NCBI GenBank assembly: GCA_964424105.1
Contig: CAYRHJ010000018.1
Location: 62,001 to 126,000, forward strand
Length of the DNA: 64,000 nucleotides
DNA from: CAYRHJ01 sp964424105
GTDB taxonomy: Bacteria > Planctomycetota > Phycisphaerae > UBA1845
Reading direction: 5' to 3'
How positions within the stretch are numbered: position 1 is the stretch's first letter; the number at the start of each line of letters is the position of its first letter. Both the position numbers and the translations under genes were made by a program. Below are positions 1 through 8,342 of the stretch, in pieces. Below the pieces are notes generated by a model. That model had not been told where the DNA came from, ran no database searches, and worked only from the letters and a program-made list of their open reading frames with translations.

Positions 1-249
1 ATCTGTAAGTGCATTCCAAATAACCTGTTATATCACGCCGGCCGTCCTGGATGGCTCGCGAAGGCCGGCAAGTGGCCAACGGTGACCGCTTCATGTTACA
101 ATGATGGGTCTCGTAGTCGAATCGGAGCCGCCACGTTTTTTGGGACAGTGTGGGAGGAAGGCGTCAGGCCCAAACGAATAGTCGTCCACAGGTTCGGCAT
201 TCAACCCATCGATCCCATCGAAATGATTGAAGAACGACGGTCGCGGTAA
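1..249 (+). CDS. 3' end of an unidentified protein (cut by window start)
   Basis: Frame 1 is open from the first base to a TAA at 247-249, giving 82 codons with no start inside the window. The translated tail ends in PIEMIEERRSR and has a clearly protein-like composition (GAATFFGTVWEEGVRPKR). The stop lies 39 bases before the next start, so the two genes may be co-transcribed. I do not recognise the family. It is easily missed because no start codon is visible. The evidence for coding is the uninterrupted frame and plausible composition only. Confidence 0.55.
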   Translation: MCKCIPNNLLYHAGRPGWLAKAGKWPTVTASCYNDGSRSRIGAATFFGTVWEEGVRPKRIVVHRFGIQPIDPIEMIEERRSR

Positions 250-288
250 GTTTGGTCAGTTTTCAAAGGCATTGTTTGGAGGTTGAGG

Positions 289-1101
289 ATGATCTGCGAA
301 ATGAAAAACGTTCAACCCAGTGTATTCGTTGCCATCATGTGGGCCGTATCGTGGTCTATTGCGTGGGCGGGTGAGCGTCCCCCTGCCGACGCCGGTGAAA
401 CGCCTGCCGATTCAGTGAACGACCGGGGTCATTATGTGCATCTGGACCGCCTTGAAGATCGCCGAAAAGCCGTTCAAGAACAGATGAGTTTGGATGAAGC
501 CGAAGCCCAGCGTGTCTTCGCGGTTCTTGATGACTTGGCTGAGCAGATTCGGGGAATCATCCAAGAAAGTGAGCGGGCACGCAAGGAACACGCCGCCCAG
601 TTCGAAGTTTTGCAGGCCGAATACGACCAGGCCGTCATTGACCGAAGCGTGCCTCGCGCTCAGTCGGCGGTGGAGGGCATGAAGAAGCTTGATAACGCAG
701 CCGATCGTCTGAACAAGATCGCGCTCACGATCGACGGGCGAGTGGCTAACGCATTCGAGGAAGGCAAGCAGAGTCAATATCGCGACATCGCTCGAAAACT
801 TTCGCGAAGCTGGCGCCGTCCCGTTCGCCCGATCATGTTCGCCGTCGTCTATTTCAACTTGGAAGAACTCGGCGTCGATGAAAAACTGATGACCAAGGTG
901 CACGAGATCAATAAGGAGTTGACACCGGCCCTTTCCAACGCTTTCAACGCGCGCGACGACGCCGGCGCTGAGAAAGTCAGTGCGGAGTTTCGAGAGCGCA
1001 TCCTGAAGTTGCTGACCAACGAGCAGCGTGCGGAGTATCTGGTCGTTGAAAAGCGAAACAACGAACGGTGGGATAAGGAAGTCCCGTTGCGACGCAAGTA
1101 G
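289..1101 (+). CDS. Secreted Spy/CpxP-like helical protein, hypothetical
   Basis: About 270 residues with an N-terminal export signal (hydrophobic stretch VFVAIMWAVSWSIAWA, probable cleavage near AWAG). The mature part is highly charged and predicted mostly helical and coiled-coil, typical of periplasmic Spy/CpxP-like or LTXXQ-type proteins, though no diagnostic motif is intact. The ATG at 289 is preferred over an in-frame TTG at 283 because a GGAGG ribosome site (278-282) sits six bases upstream of it. The next gene converges from the opposite strand. Function unknown; an envelope-stress or adaptor-like role is inference. Confidence 0.6.
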   Translation: MICEMKNVQPSVFVAIMWAVSWSIAWAGERPPADAGETPADSVNDRGHYVHLDRLEDRRKAVQEQMSLDEAEAQRVFAVLDDLAEQIRGIIQESERARKEHAAQFEVLQAEYDQAVIDRSVPRAQSAVEGMKKLDNAADRLNKIALTIDGRVANAFEEGKQSQYRDIARKLSRSWRRPVRPIMFAVVYFNLEELGVDEKLMTKVHEINKELTPALSNAFNARDDAGAEKVSAEFRERILKLLTNEQRAEYLVVEKRNNERWDKEVPLRRK

Positions 1102-1146
1102 CCAGCCGGCGGCGTTTTGCACATTCGCAGCCCACGACGGGCAAGT

Positions 1147-2433
1147 TCATCCTGACGTCGGTTTCGCCGCCCCGCGAGCGAAACGGGCATAGAACATGGC
1201 CGCGCCAACGATACCAATCAGGCCGGACGAAGCGAGCAACACCAAGGGACCGCGTCCCGGGCTCCAGCGATTTCCAAGGATCCATAACAGGGCACCGACG
1301 GGAGCGGCCCACATGACCACGACGGAGCGTATGCTCCAATAGAGGCCAACCGCCTGCGTGCGTACTTCCCGCGGCACCAAATCCGCGATCATCGCCTTTC
1401 GGGCCGGCTCGCCGATTTCGCGCATTCCGCCGATGATGAATGCAATCGCCAAACCTATCGCGCCGAGCGATGTCCCCAACACGGCGAGGGCTATGGGAAA
1501 GAGCGCGAAGAAAACGAATGTCAGTCCAATATACGGTTTTTTCGCGAACCCCTCCCGGCTGGCCAGCGGACCAATCACCAGATAGAGAATCAAGCTGGTT
1601 ACGGCTTGGATCGTTAGAAGGACGGAGGCGTACAAGGCGGTTCCCATGGCGTGGTCGCCGGACAGGATGGGGACGCAATAAAGGATGACGAACGGCCCAG
1701 CGAGACTTTCCGCCCATCGGGCGAGGATGTCAGCCGCGAGCAAGCGCTTGAGATTGGGATCAAATTGGCGAAAAAGGCTTCGCGGTCGATGCATCACGGG
1801 TACGTCGTCTTTGCTGGCCGTCCGCATGAAGTGGAATTGGATGACGGCGGCGCCGAGGACCATGATCAAGGCCAACACCGCCGCGGTCCGCACGCCTTGA
1901 ATGCGCCCCAACGCCCACACCAGCGGCGCGCTCACCACATAGGCCAAGATTCGCGAGATTCGCTTGACGATGGATTGCATGGAGAAGGCCATGGTGCGCC
2001 GATCGGCGGGCAGCGAATCGCCCACCACGGTAATGGTCGCGGGGCCGGCGATGCTGTTCCAAATGAAAATGAACGGAATGGCGATAAAGACCGCCGCCAC
2101 GGAATCCCAGAAAGCCAATACGACCAAACCCACCAGCGGCAGCAAATTGAACAACATGAGCGATCGGCGAGTGTTGAAATGCCCGGAGATGGCGCCGCCG
2201 ACGTAGTAATTGACTGCCTCCAGAAAATCACAGTAAAAACCGTAGGCACCAATAATAAGGAGAATCTGAACGTCACCCGCGAGCGCCCGCGTGCGCAGCG
2301 CGTTAAGATATTGGGGGACCAGCGGCGACCACAGCTCGGTGGCCGCCGTCACCAGCAGGATGGTGGCCAGAAGCGCCACCGTCGAGGAATTAAGACCGAG
2401 CCATGATTTCCAATACGAGCGGTCCTGATTCAT
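1147..2433 (-). CDS. MFS transporter, 12-TM
   Basis: The 428 residues have the hydrophobic profile of a major facilitator superfamily permease: two sets of about six membrane segments separated by a charged middle loop (residues roughly 205-235). The loop after TM2 has a degenerate MFS motif (GGAISGHFNTRRSL), and an equivalent basic loop occurs after TM8 (GPLASREGFAKKP). Substrate cannot be read from sequence. The N-terminus (MNQDRSYWKSWLGL) is short and cytoplasmic. Spacing to the divergent ybaK-like gene is 138 bp. No strong ribosome site is seen before the ATG. Confidence 0.8.
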   Translation of the reverse strand: MNQDRSYWKSWLGLNSSTVALLATILLVTAATELWSPLVPQYLNALRTRALAGDVQILLIIGAYGFYCDFLEAVNYYVGGAISGHFNTRRSLMLFNLLPLVGLVVLAFWDSVAAVFIAIPFIFIWNSIAGPATITVVGDSLPADRRTMAFSMQSIVKRISRILAYVVSAPLVWALGRIQGVRTAAVLALIMVLGAAVIQFHFMRTASKDDVPVMHRPRSLFRQFDPNLKRLLAADILARWAESLAGPFVILYCVPILSGDHAMGTALYASVLLTIQAVTSLILYLVIGPLASREGFAKKPYIGLTFVFFALFPIALAVLGTSLGAIGLAIAFIIGGMREIGEPARKAMIADLVPREVRTQAVGLYWSIRSVVVMWAAPVGALLWILGNRWSPGRGPLVLLASSGLIGIVGAAMFYARFARGAAKPTSG

Positions 2434-2571
2434 GACACGCCGTTGGACTCAAGAAAGCAAATTCAATGACATCAACGAGTGCGACACGCCGACTGTCCGT
2501 TCGAGGAATTCGTTGGCCACGCCGATCGAGACATTAGCGCCAGACCGATACAATGACAAGGGGCCCAGTCT

Positions 2572-3051
2572 ATGACGAGCCAGCCGACCATCCTGGAACG
2601 AATTCGGATGATGCTGGAAAACGCGGGGATCACCTATCGCCACGTGCGACATGAACCGACATTCACGTCAGAACAGTCAGCCGCTGCCCGAAACGAAGAC
2701 ATCCGCATCGGGGGCAAAGCCCTGCTCGTCAAGGTCGGCGACACGTTCAAGCTGTTCGTGCTCAGCGCCGGTCTGAAGCTCGACTCCGCCTCCGTGCGAC
2801 GTGAATTTGGAGTCCGAAAGGCCAGGTTTGCGACGGCGGAGGAATTGAAGGCATGGACGGGCTTGGTGCCCGGCTCCGTGCCGCCTTTCGGAAAGCCGAT
2901 TCTGCCTTTTGATTTGTACGTGGACGAGTCCGTCTGCCGAAACGATCGCATCGCGTTTAATGCCGGCTCGCTTACCGACTCGATCATATTGAACGTTTCC
3001 GACTATCTGTCCGTAGCCAACCCGACGATCATGCGTTTTTCAACCGAATGA
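2572..3051 (+). CDS. YbaK/EbsC-family aminoacyl-tRNA deacylase
   Basis: A 159-residue single-domain protein of the YbaK/ProX editing family, which hydrolyses mischarged aminoacyl-tRNA in trans. The family pattern is present: RHVRHEPTFTSEQSAAAR near the N-terminus, the GGKALLVKVGD strand with the conserved lysine, the KLDSASVRREFG segment, and the PGSVPPFGK glycine-proline loop (about residues 102-110) that forms the active-site edge. Length matches stand-alone family members. An AAGGGG ribosome site lies upstream of the ATG. Which mischarged tRNA it clears (Cys-tRNA(Pro), Ala-tRNA(Pro) or another) cannot be decided here. Confidence 0.85.
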   Translation: MTSQPTILERIRMMLENAGITYRHVRHEPTFTSEQSAAARNEDIRIGGKALLVKVGDTFKLFVLSAGLKLDSASVRREFGVRKARFATAEELKAWTGLVPGSVPPFGKPILPFDLYVDESVCRNDRIAFNAGSLTDSIILNVSDYLSVANPTIMRFSTE

Positions 3052-3804
3052 GGCGGAAAGGCGGGACACCGCGGACATCGTGTTCGCGCCAGGGTCTTTC
3101 AGTGTTGGGTTTTTCGCCAGGGTAGCGCGAGCGGGATCTTCCCGCTCGTCACTCCGGCGCAAGCCGGATCGTCCCGATCGTCACTCCGGCGAGCGTGAAT
3201 CGTCCCGATTGTCATTCCGGCGCAAGCGCGATGTTCGGCGTTCGGACCGTCATTCCGGCGCAGGCCGGAATCCAGTCCGTCCCCCGTGTTTCACCCACCC
3301 GATCACGAGCCGCGAGCGCAAAGCGAGCGGTCCCCCGCGTTCCGTCATTGCCCCCGCTCGTCACTCCGGCGAAGGCCGGAGTCCAGGCAGCGTTCTTCTG
3401 GATTCCGGCCGTCGCCGGAATGACGGATGCAGGTGTTCGCCGTCGTCGAGACGTTGCTGGCCCCGCGCGCCATCGTCGAGACGTTGCCCAAGGCAGGCCC
3501 CCGGCGGGGCCATCGAAAATAGCCCGGCGATTTATCGCCGGGTGTTCGTCCGGTGACGTGAACGAGTCCTGTAGGGACGAATGACCCACCGCCGGAGTTT
3601 CAGCCGTCCCTCCGGGACTTCTCCTCGGCGGATCGAGGGGGTTCCCAGCGATGAATCGCTGGGCTATTCTCATACCGTCCCTACGGGACGACCGGGTCGC
3701 CGATTGTGTCACGGACCCGCGAGAACGACATGGTACCGAATGGATGGTCTGAAGCGTATGCTGCCGAGTTGAAAGAATCCCCACTATCGGAGTTTGACGA
3801 AATC
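3052..3804. repeat. Repeat-rich intergenic region: REP-like palindromes plus composite element
   Basis: About 750 bases without a credible gene. It holds copies of a REP-like palindrome, GTCATTCCGGCG...CGCCGGAATCC (for example 3249-3275, 3360-3386 and 3399-3423). It also has a GAGCCGCGAGCGCAAAGCGA element (3307-3332). A composite block at about 3439-3720 contains GTCGTCGAGACGTTGCC twice, hairpins around CGGCGATTTATCGCCG and CAGCGATGAATCGCTG, CCGTCCCTACGGGACG, and GGGTCGCCGATTGTGTCACG. The composite block recurs in the same order at 60055-60263. Open frames here read through the repeats and are not believed. Confidence 0.8.
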
Positions 3805-4941
3805 ATGAAATTCGCCACCAAAGCCATTCACGTAGGGCAGGAACCCGACGCCGCCACAGGCGCCACGGTGCCACCCATCCACGTGACCACGACCTACACC
3901 CAAGCGTCCCCGGGCAAGCACAAGGGCTACGAGTATTCGCGTTCCGGAAACCCCACGAGAGCGAATTTTGAAAGCGTGCTGGCCGCATTGGAGGGCGGCG
4001 AGGTGTGCGCCGCCTTTGCATCCGGCTTGGCTGCGACGGATGCGGTTTTCCGCACGCTGAGGCCCGGCGACAACGTCGTGGCCTATAGCGACGTCTACGG
4101 CGGTACGTATCGATTGCTCGAAAAGGTCTACAAACACTGGGGCTTGGAATCTCGCTACGCCGATGAAACGGCGCCGGGCGCTTTCGCCGACCTGATCGAC
4201 CACAAGACACGCCTGGTCTGGATCGAGACGCCAACCAACCCCATGCTGCGGGTTCTGGACATCGCCGCCCTGGCCGAGTTGACCCACCGCGCCAAGGCCA
4301 AGCTCGCGGTGGACAATACATTCGCCACACCCGCGCTTCAAAAACCCATCGCCTTGGGGGCTGACTACGTCATCCATAGCACCACGAAATACCTGGGCGG
4401 TCACAGCGACGTCATCGGCGGGGCCGTCATCGCCCGAACGCGGGGCGACATGGAAGAGATTTCCTTCCATCAAAACGCAGCCGGCGCGGTTCCCGGCCCA
4501 TTTGATACCTACCTCGCCCATCGCGGGATCAAGACGCTGCATCTGCGTATGGAACGTCATGGCGAAAACGCAGCCCGCATCGCCGAACATTTTCTGGGTC
4601 ATTCCAAGCTGGAATCGGTGATCTATCCGGGGTTGTCGATCCACCCCGACCACGAATTGGCCGCCAAGCAGATGATGAATTTCGGCGGAATGATTTCCAT
4701 GGTGATAAAAGGCGGCAAGGACGGCGCTTATCGCTTTTGCGAGCACACGCGGCTTTTTTCGCTGGCCGAATCCCTGGGCGGCGTGGAATCGCTTCTGAAT
4801 CACCCCGCGGTCATGACGCACGCCTCCATCCCGACGGCCGTTCGCGAAGCTCGGGGCGTCACCGATGCACTGGTGCGATTGAGCGTGGGTGTGGAGGACG
4901 TTGATGACCTGATCGCCGACCTGGAACAGGCCCTAACTTGA
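3805..4941 (+). CDS. PLP-dependent trans-sulfuration enzyme (cystathionine gamma-synthase/lyase family)
   Basis: About 378 residues of the Cys/Met-metabolism PLP family (fold type I), acting on cystathionine or O-acyl-homoserine. Visible hallmarks are YSRSGNPTR near the N-terminus, the SGLAATDA cofactor-phosphate segment, the aromatic stacking region DVYGGTYR, the aspartate in LAVDNTFATPALQ, and the PLP Schiff-base lysine in HSTTKYLGGHSD. The C-terminus carries the typical SLGGVESL and RLSVGVED motifs. An upstream in-frame ATG at 3706 lies inside repeat sequence, so the ATG at 3805 (MKFATKAIHVGQ), with GGAG at 3789-3792, is chosen. MetB versus MetC/CGL activity cannot be separated by eye. Confidence 0.88.
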   Translation: MKFATKAIHVGQEPDAATGATVPPIHVTTTYTQASPGKHKGYEYSRSGNPTRANFESVLAALEGGEVCAAFASGLAATDAVFRTLRPGDNVVAYSDVYGGTYRLLEKVYKHWGLESRYADETAPGAFADLIDHKTRLVWIETPTNPMLRVLDIAALAELTHRAKAKLAVDNTFATPALQKPIALGADYVIHSTTKYLGGHSDVIGGAVIARTRGDMEEISFHQNAAGAVPGPFDTYLAHRGIKTLHLRMERHGENAARIAEHFLGHSKLESVIYPGLSIHPDHELAAKQMMNFGGMISMVIKGGKDGAYRFCEHTRLFSLAESLGGVESLLNHPAVMTHASIPTAVREARGVTDALVRLSVGVEDVDDLIADLEQALT

Positions 4942-5114
4942 GCGGCTCTCTTTGGGCCTGATTGACTGCGACCCATGTGTTTTCCGCCTTATGAACGCCG
5001 AAATCCGCGGGGCCCATCCGCTACCAAGAAATTGACACGGCCGAGCGGATTTGCTATCTTCCGGGATTGGGAACGAGAAATCTGCGAGCGAGCTCGAACA
5101 TTGGGAGGGGCCTC

Positions 5115-5753
5115 ATGGCACAATTAAGATTGCAAATACTCTGTGGAATGTTGGTTGGGGCGTTGAGCGTCTGTGTGCGCGCCGATTTTAACATCGGCGG
5201 CGTCGATTATCATCCTCAGGGGCCCAGCGAAACATTGACGGCGACGTTTACGGTGAACGACGGCGGCGTCACGGTGAACCAATACAGCGGCTTGGTGCAG
5301 ATCAAGGTGACCGGCTTCGGCGAGGCTTTAGCGACTCGGCTGAACGACGCATTCTACATTTTCACGGACCTCAATCATAACCCGGTTGCACCTGTCAACG
5401 ACGCAAGCTTTTACCAATTGGCCTTCGATGTCGTACCGCTGGTCGGTCAATTGGGGGATCCGACGGATCCGGCACTCAACGCCCGTAATCACATCGTGTA
5501 CGACGTCGACGCCGACGTCGAAGTTGCACCGGTTTATGTCCCGGCCTACAACGCCGGTCACGAATACAACTTCGTTCTCGATACCGGTTCCGTCAATCCG
5601 ACCAACCTGCATTTTGGTATATCGAACGGAAATTTTGGTGATAACTCCGGCGCGTACACCATCGAGATCGAACAACTGATTCCATCGCCGGGCGCCGCGG
5701 CGTTGGCATTGTTGGGTCTGCCGCTGGTCATTCGACGCCGACGGTCAATTTAG
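5115..5753 (+). CDS. Secreted protein with PEP-CTERM-like sorting tail
   Basis: A 212-residue exported protein. The signal peptide is MAQLRLQILCGMLVGALSVCVRA. The beta-rich middle begins FNIGGVDYHPQGPSETLTA. The last about 24 residues form a tripartite sorting tail: a Pro-Gly turn (PSPGAAA), a short hydrophobic helix (LALLGLPLVI) and an arginine cluster (RRRRS). This is the planctomycete version of PEP-CTERM anchors, processed by exosortase-type systems. The start at 5115 follows a GGGAGGGG site at 5103-5110; a TTG at 5067 would put 16 residues before the signal peptide. No known enzymatic domain is seen. Confidence 0.7.
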   Translation: MAQLRLQILCGMLVGALSVCVRADFNIGGVDYHPQGPSETLTATFTVNDGGVTVNQYSGLVQIKVTGFGEALATRLNDAFYIFTDLNHNPVAPVNDASFYQLAFDVVPLVGQLGDPTDPALNARNHIVYDVDADVEVAPVYVPAYNAGHEYNFVLDTGSVNPTNLHFGISNGNFGDNSGAYTIEIEQLIPSPGAAALALLGLPLVIRRRRSI

Positions 5754-6052
5754 GGAGGCTTCCGGGGTCGGTCGATCCGTCGGTTACCCGACTCGGTCCG
5801 ACGGATGACGCGCGTCGACCGGCCTACAACGGGGCCAAGCGACTCAGCCTGCATCCCGACGCCGTGATGTCAGCCGATTCCGACTTGGTGTGACGTGACG
5901 CAGCCCCATTCCATCCCCAATGGCGGTTCGCGGGCAAAGGCTCCGAGATTCCGGTGAGCCGGGAGGGCAACGTTTCCGGGACAATCCCGTCTTACCCATT
6001 ACGTTACTCGCGTTGAAGCCAAGACCTGGCCCAACAACGGAGACTTTAACGG
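5754..6052. other. Intergenic, no gene seen
   Basis: About 300 bases between the PEP-CTERM-like gene and cluster A. No open frame of gene quality, no recognisable repeat-family copy and no convincing terminator. The cluster A promoter should lie here, but I cannot point to a clear -35/-10 pair. Confidence 0.5.
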
Positions 6053-7381
6053 ATGCACCCAACAAGGACGTTGGAGCGAGTCTGTGATCTGTGCGATCCC
6101 GCGGCGAACATCCTGTACGGCATGGATATTGATCAAGCGCGACGCGTGGTGGCCGGTGGGCGCCCGGAAGAAGTCGCCCAAATCGACGGCCATTTTGCCC
6201 TGGTCGGGCGGGAGGGAACGACCGTTCGAATGGCCCGCAGCATCGGCCGGATCATGCGCTATTTCATCGCCAAGCGCGCGGACGGGCCGGCTCTGATCGT
6301 CGCCGATCGAATCGATCGAATTCATGAGTGGCTACGGGCCGAGGGGCTGGCGGATCAGTTCCATCCTTCATACACGCGGATGGTGCCCGCGCATCATGTG
6401 GTAGAGATTCGACTGCTGGGCTGTCCGGACCCCAACCCGACGTATCACCGATTTTTCGACCCGCCGCGCGAGGTGCTGCCCGCCGACGTGGACCTGATCG
6501 CGGACAAATACGTGGGGGCGCTCCACCATGAAATCGCCCGGCTGCTGATTCGAATCCCGACCCATGAACCCATTGGCGTTTGCTTTTCCGGCGGAATCGA
6601 TAGCGGCGCGGTATTTCTGCTGACCTATCACGCGATGCTCAACGCCGGCCTGTCGCCATCGCGCCTGAAGGCCTTCACGCTGTCCGTGGACGGCGAAGGA
6701 TCTGATTTGCAGCAGGCAAGAGAATTCCTGGATCGGTTGGACCTGGGCCTGTTTCTCGAACCGATCAACGTTCCAGCATCGGCCATCGATGTGGCCGAGG
6801 CCATCCGCGTCGTGGAAGACTACAAGCCCCTGGACGTTCAAGCCGCCGCCGTCAATCTGGCCTTGCTTCGCGGCATTCGCCGGCGATATGCGGATTGGAT
6901 ATATCTATTGGACGGAGACGGTGGTGACGAAAATCTGAAGGATTACCCCATCGAAGAAAACTCCGAGCTGACCATCCGCAGCGTGTTGAACAATCGTATG
7001 CTTTATCAGGAGGGTTGGGGCGTCGATTCGATCAAACATTCCTTGACCTACTCCGGCGGGCAGAGTCGAGGCTACGTCCGCGCCTACGCGCCGGCCAGGG
7101 CGATGTCGTTCATGAGCATAAGCCCCTACGTTGCCAGACCCGTGATTGAGGCCGCAGAGGGTATCCCCTTCGCGGAATTATCCGGCGGATCGCACGAGCG
7201 CTTGTACGCTTTGAAGGGACGGATCGTCTCGCGAGGCGTCGAACGGCTCACCGGGATGAAAATGCCCGTATTCGAAAAATGTCGCTTTCAACACGGCGCC
7301 ATGCATCGTCGGCGCGTCGCCGATCTGTTTCCCACCGATGAACGTGCCTATCGGCGAATCTTCCATTCGACGTATGCTTGA
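6053..7381 (+). CDS. Asparagine-synthetase-like ATP-dependent amide/peptide-bond former lacking glutaminase
   Basis: A 442-residue protein related to asparagine synthetase B. The PP-loop SGGIDSG (residues 179-185) and the later pyrophosphate-binding segment DGDGGDEN (287-294) define the C-terminal adenylating domain. The N-terminal half resembles the Ntn-glutaminase fold (IDGHFALVG, RIMRYFIA), but the chain begins MHPTRTLERV without the Cys-2 nucleophile, so glutamine hydrolysis is not expected. Such proteins (beta-lactam synthetase, lasso-peptide cyclases and others) activate a carboxylate for amide formation. The stop overlaps the next start by 8 bases, so it is translationally coupled to the radical SAM gene. 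Substrate unknown. Confidence 0.75.
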   Translation: MHPTRTLERVCDLCDPAANILYGMDIDQARRVVAGGRPEEVAQIDGHFALVGREGTTVRMARSIGRIMRYFIAKRADGPALIVADRIDRIHEWLRAEGLADQFHPSYTRMVPAHHVVEIRLLGCPDPNPTYHRFFDPPREVLPADVDLIADKYVGALHHEIARLLIRIPTHEPIGVCFSGGIDSGAVFLLTYHAMLNAGLSPSRLKAFTLSVDGEGSDLQQAREFLDRLDLGLFLEPINVPASAIDVAEAIRVVEDYKPLDVQAAAVNLALLRGIRRRYADWIYLLDGDGGDENLKDYPIEENSELTIRSVLNNRMLYQEGWGVDSIKHSLTYSGGQSRGYVRAYAPARAMSFMSISPYVARPVIEAAEGIPFAELSGGSHERLYALKGRIVSRGVERLTGMKMPVFEKCRFQHGAMHRRRVADLFPTDERAYRRIFHSTYA

Positions 7382-8342
7382 CCTGCCATCCGTCCATTCC
7401 GATTCCGCGATCGTTGCGCTGCGTCCGCCGAAGAACACCGTCGATCCCACGCGACCCTACGCCCACCTCGTCGAAAAAGAGCGAGGCCCAGACGGTCGCA
7501 TCGAAAACGTGGCCGTCGTGTTCCTGACCAACCGGGAATGCCCGTTTCGATGCCTGATGTGCGACCTTTGGAAAAACACCACCGACGTGCCCGTCCTGCC
7601 CGGGCAGATTCCCGGACAAATCCGCTGGGCGCTCGATCGGCTCCCCTCCGCTGACTACATCAAGCTCTACAACAGCGGCAACTTTTTTGACAACCAAGCC
7701 ATCCCGCCCCGCGACGACGCCGAAATCGCCGAACTTGTTTCGCGGTTCCGCGGTGTGATCGTCGAGTCTCATCCTCGCTTGATCGGCGATCGATGTTATG
7801 AGTTTCACGATCGGGTGCAAAATCGACTGCAAGTCGCCATGGGCTTGGAAACCGTCCACCCCGAAATTTTACGCCGCCTCAACAAGCGTATGACCCTCGA
7901 CGATTTCGCCTCCGCCGCGACACGACTCGTCAATCGAGGCATCGCCGTGCGGGCGTTCATCCTCGTCAAACCCCCATTTATGAACGAGGACGAAGGCGTC
8001 ACCTGGGCCAAGCGCTCCCTCGATTTCGCGTTCGACGTCGGCGTGGAGTGCTGCGCCCTCATTCCCACCCGGGCCGGCAATGGCGCGATGGATGAACTAT
8101 CTCGACAGGGAATGTTCGAGCCGCCGACGCTGAAGTCGGTCGAAAATGTGCAGGACTATGGCATCCGCATCGGCAGAGGCCGCGTCTTCGCTGACCTGTG
8201 GGACATCGGGAACCTTTGTCGCGACACGGACCGTTCCACCGAGCGAATCGCGCGCCTCGAGCGGATGAATCTTCAACAAATCGTCGAGCCAAGAATACCG
8301 TTCATCGAGATGCCAACCGACCATGCTCCGGGAATCGTTTGA
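7374..8342 (+). CDS. Radical SAM protein of cluster A
   Basis: About 322 residues. The [4Fe-4S]/SAM motif is NRECPFRCLMC (Cys at about 56, 60 and 63, spacing CX3CX2C), followed by DLWKNTT. The remainder looks like a half-barrel with an Elp3-like segment (VAMGLETVHPEILRRLNKRM). This resembles the archaeal archaeosine-synthase-type radical SAM group, but that is an impression, not a match. The ATG at 7374 overlaps the upstream stop by 8 bases (ATGCTTGA); an earlier ATG at 7338 would give a 44-base overlap. It overlaps the next gene by 20 bases. Central enzyme of a three-gene unit; reaction unknown. Confidence 0.78.
   Translation: MLDLPSVHSDSAIVALRPPKNTVDPTRPYAHLVEKERGPDGRIENVAVVFLTNRECPFRCLMCDLWKNTTDVPVLPGQIPGQIRWALDRLPSADYIKLYNSGNFFDNQAIPPRDDAEIAELVSRFRGVIVESHPRLIGDRCYEFHDRVQNRLQVAMGLETVHPEILRRLNKRMTLDDFASAATRLVNRGIAVRAFILVKPPFMNEDEGVTWAKRSLDFAFDVGVECCALIPTRAGNGAMDELSRQGMFEPPTLKSVENVQDYGIRIGRGRVFADLWDIGNLCRDTDRSTERIARLERMNLQQIVEPRIPFIEMPTDHAPGIV

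Noticed and set aside
412..1122. 236-codon frame on the minus strand
   Set aside because: Opposite to the gene at 289-1101, without ribosome site and with no family resemblance; a shadow.
3080..3784. Several open frames of 129-190 codons on both strands
   Set aside because: They read through REP-like and composite repeats, with translations full of repeated RHSG- and AGIQ-type strings. The start of the PLP enzyme at 3805 has its own ribosome site.
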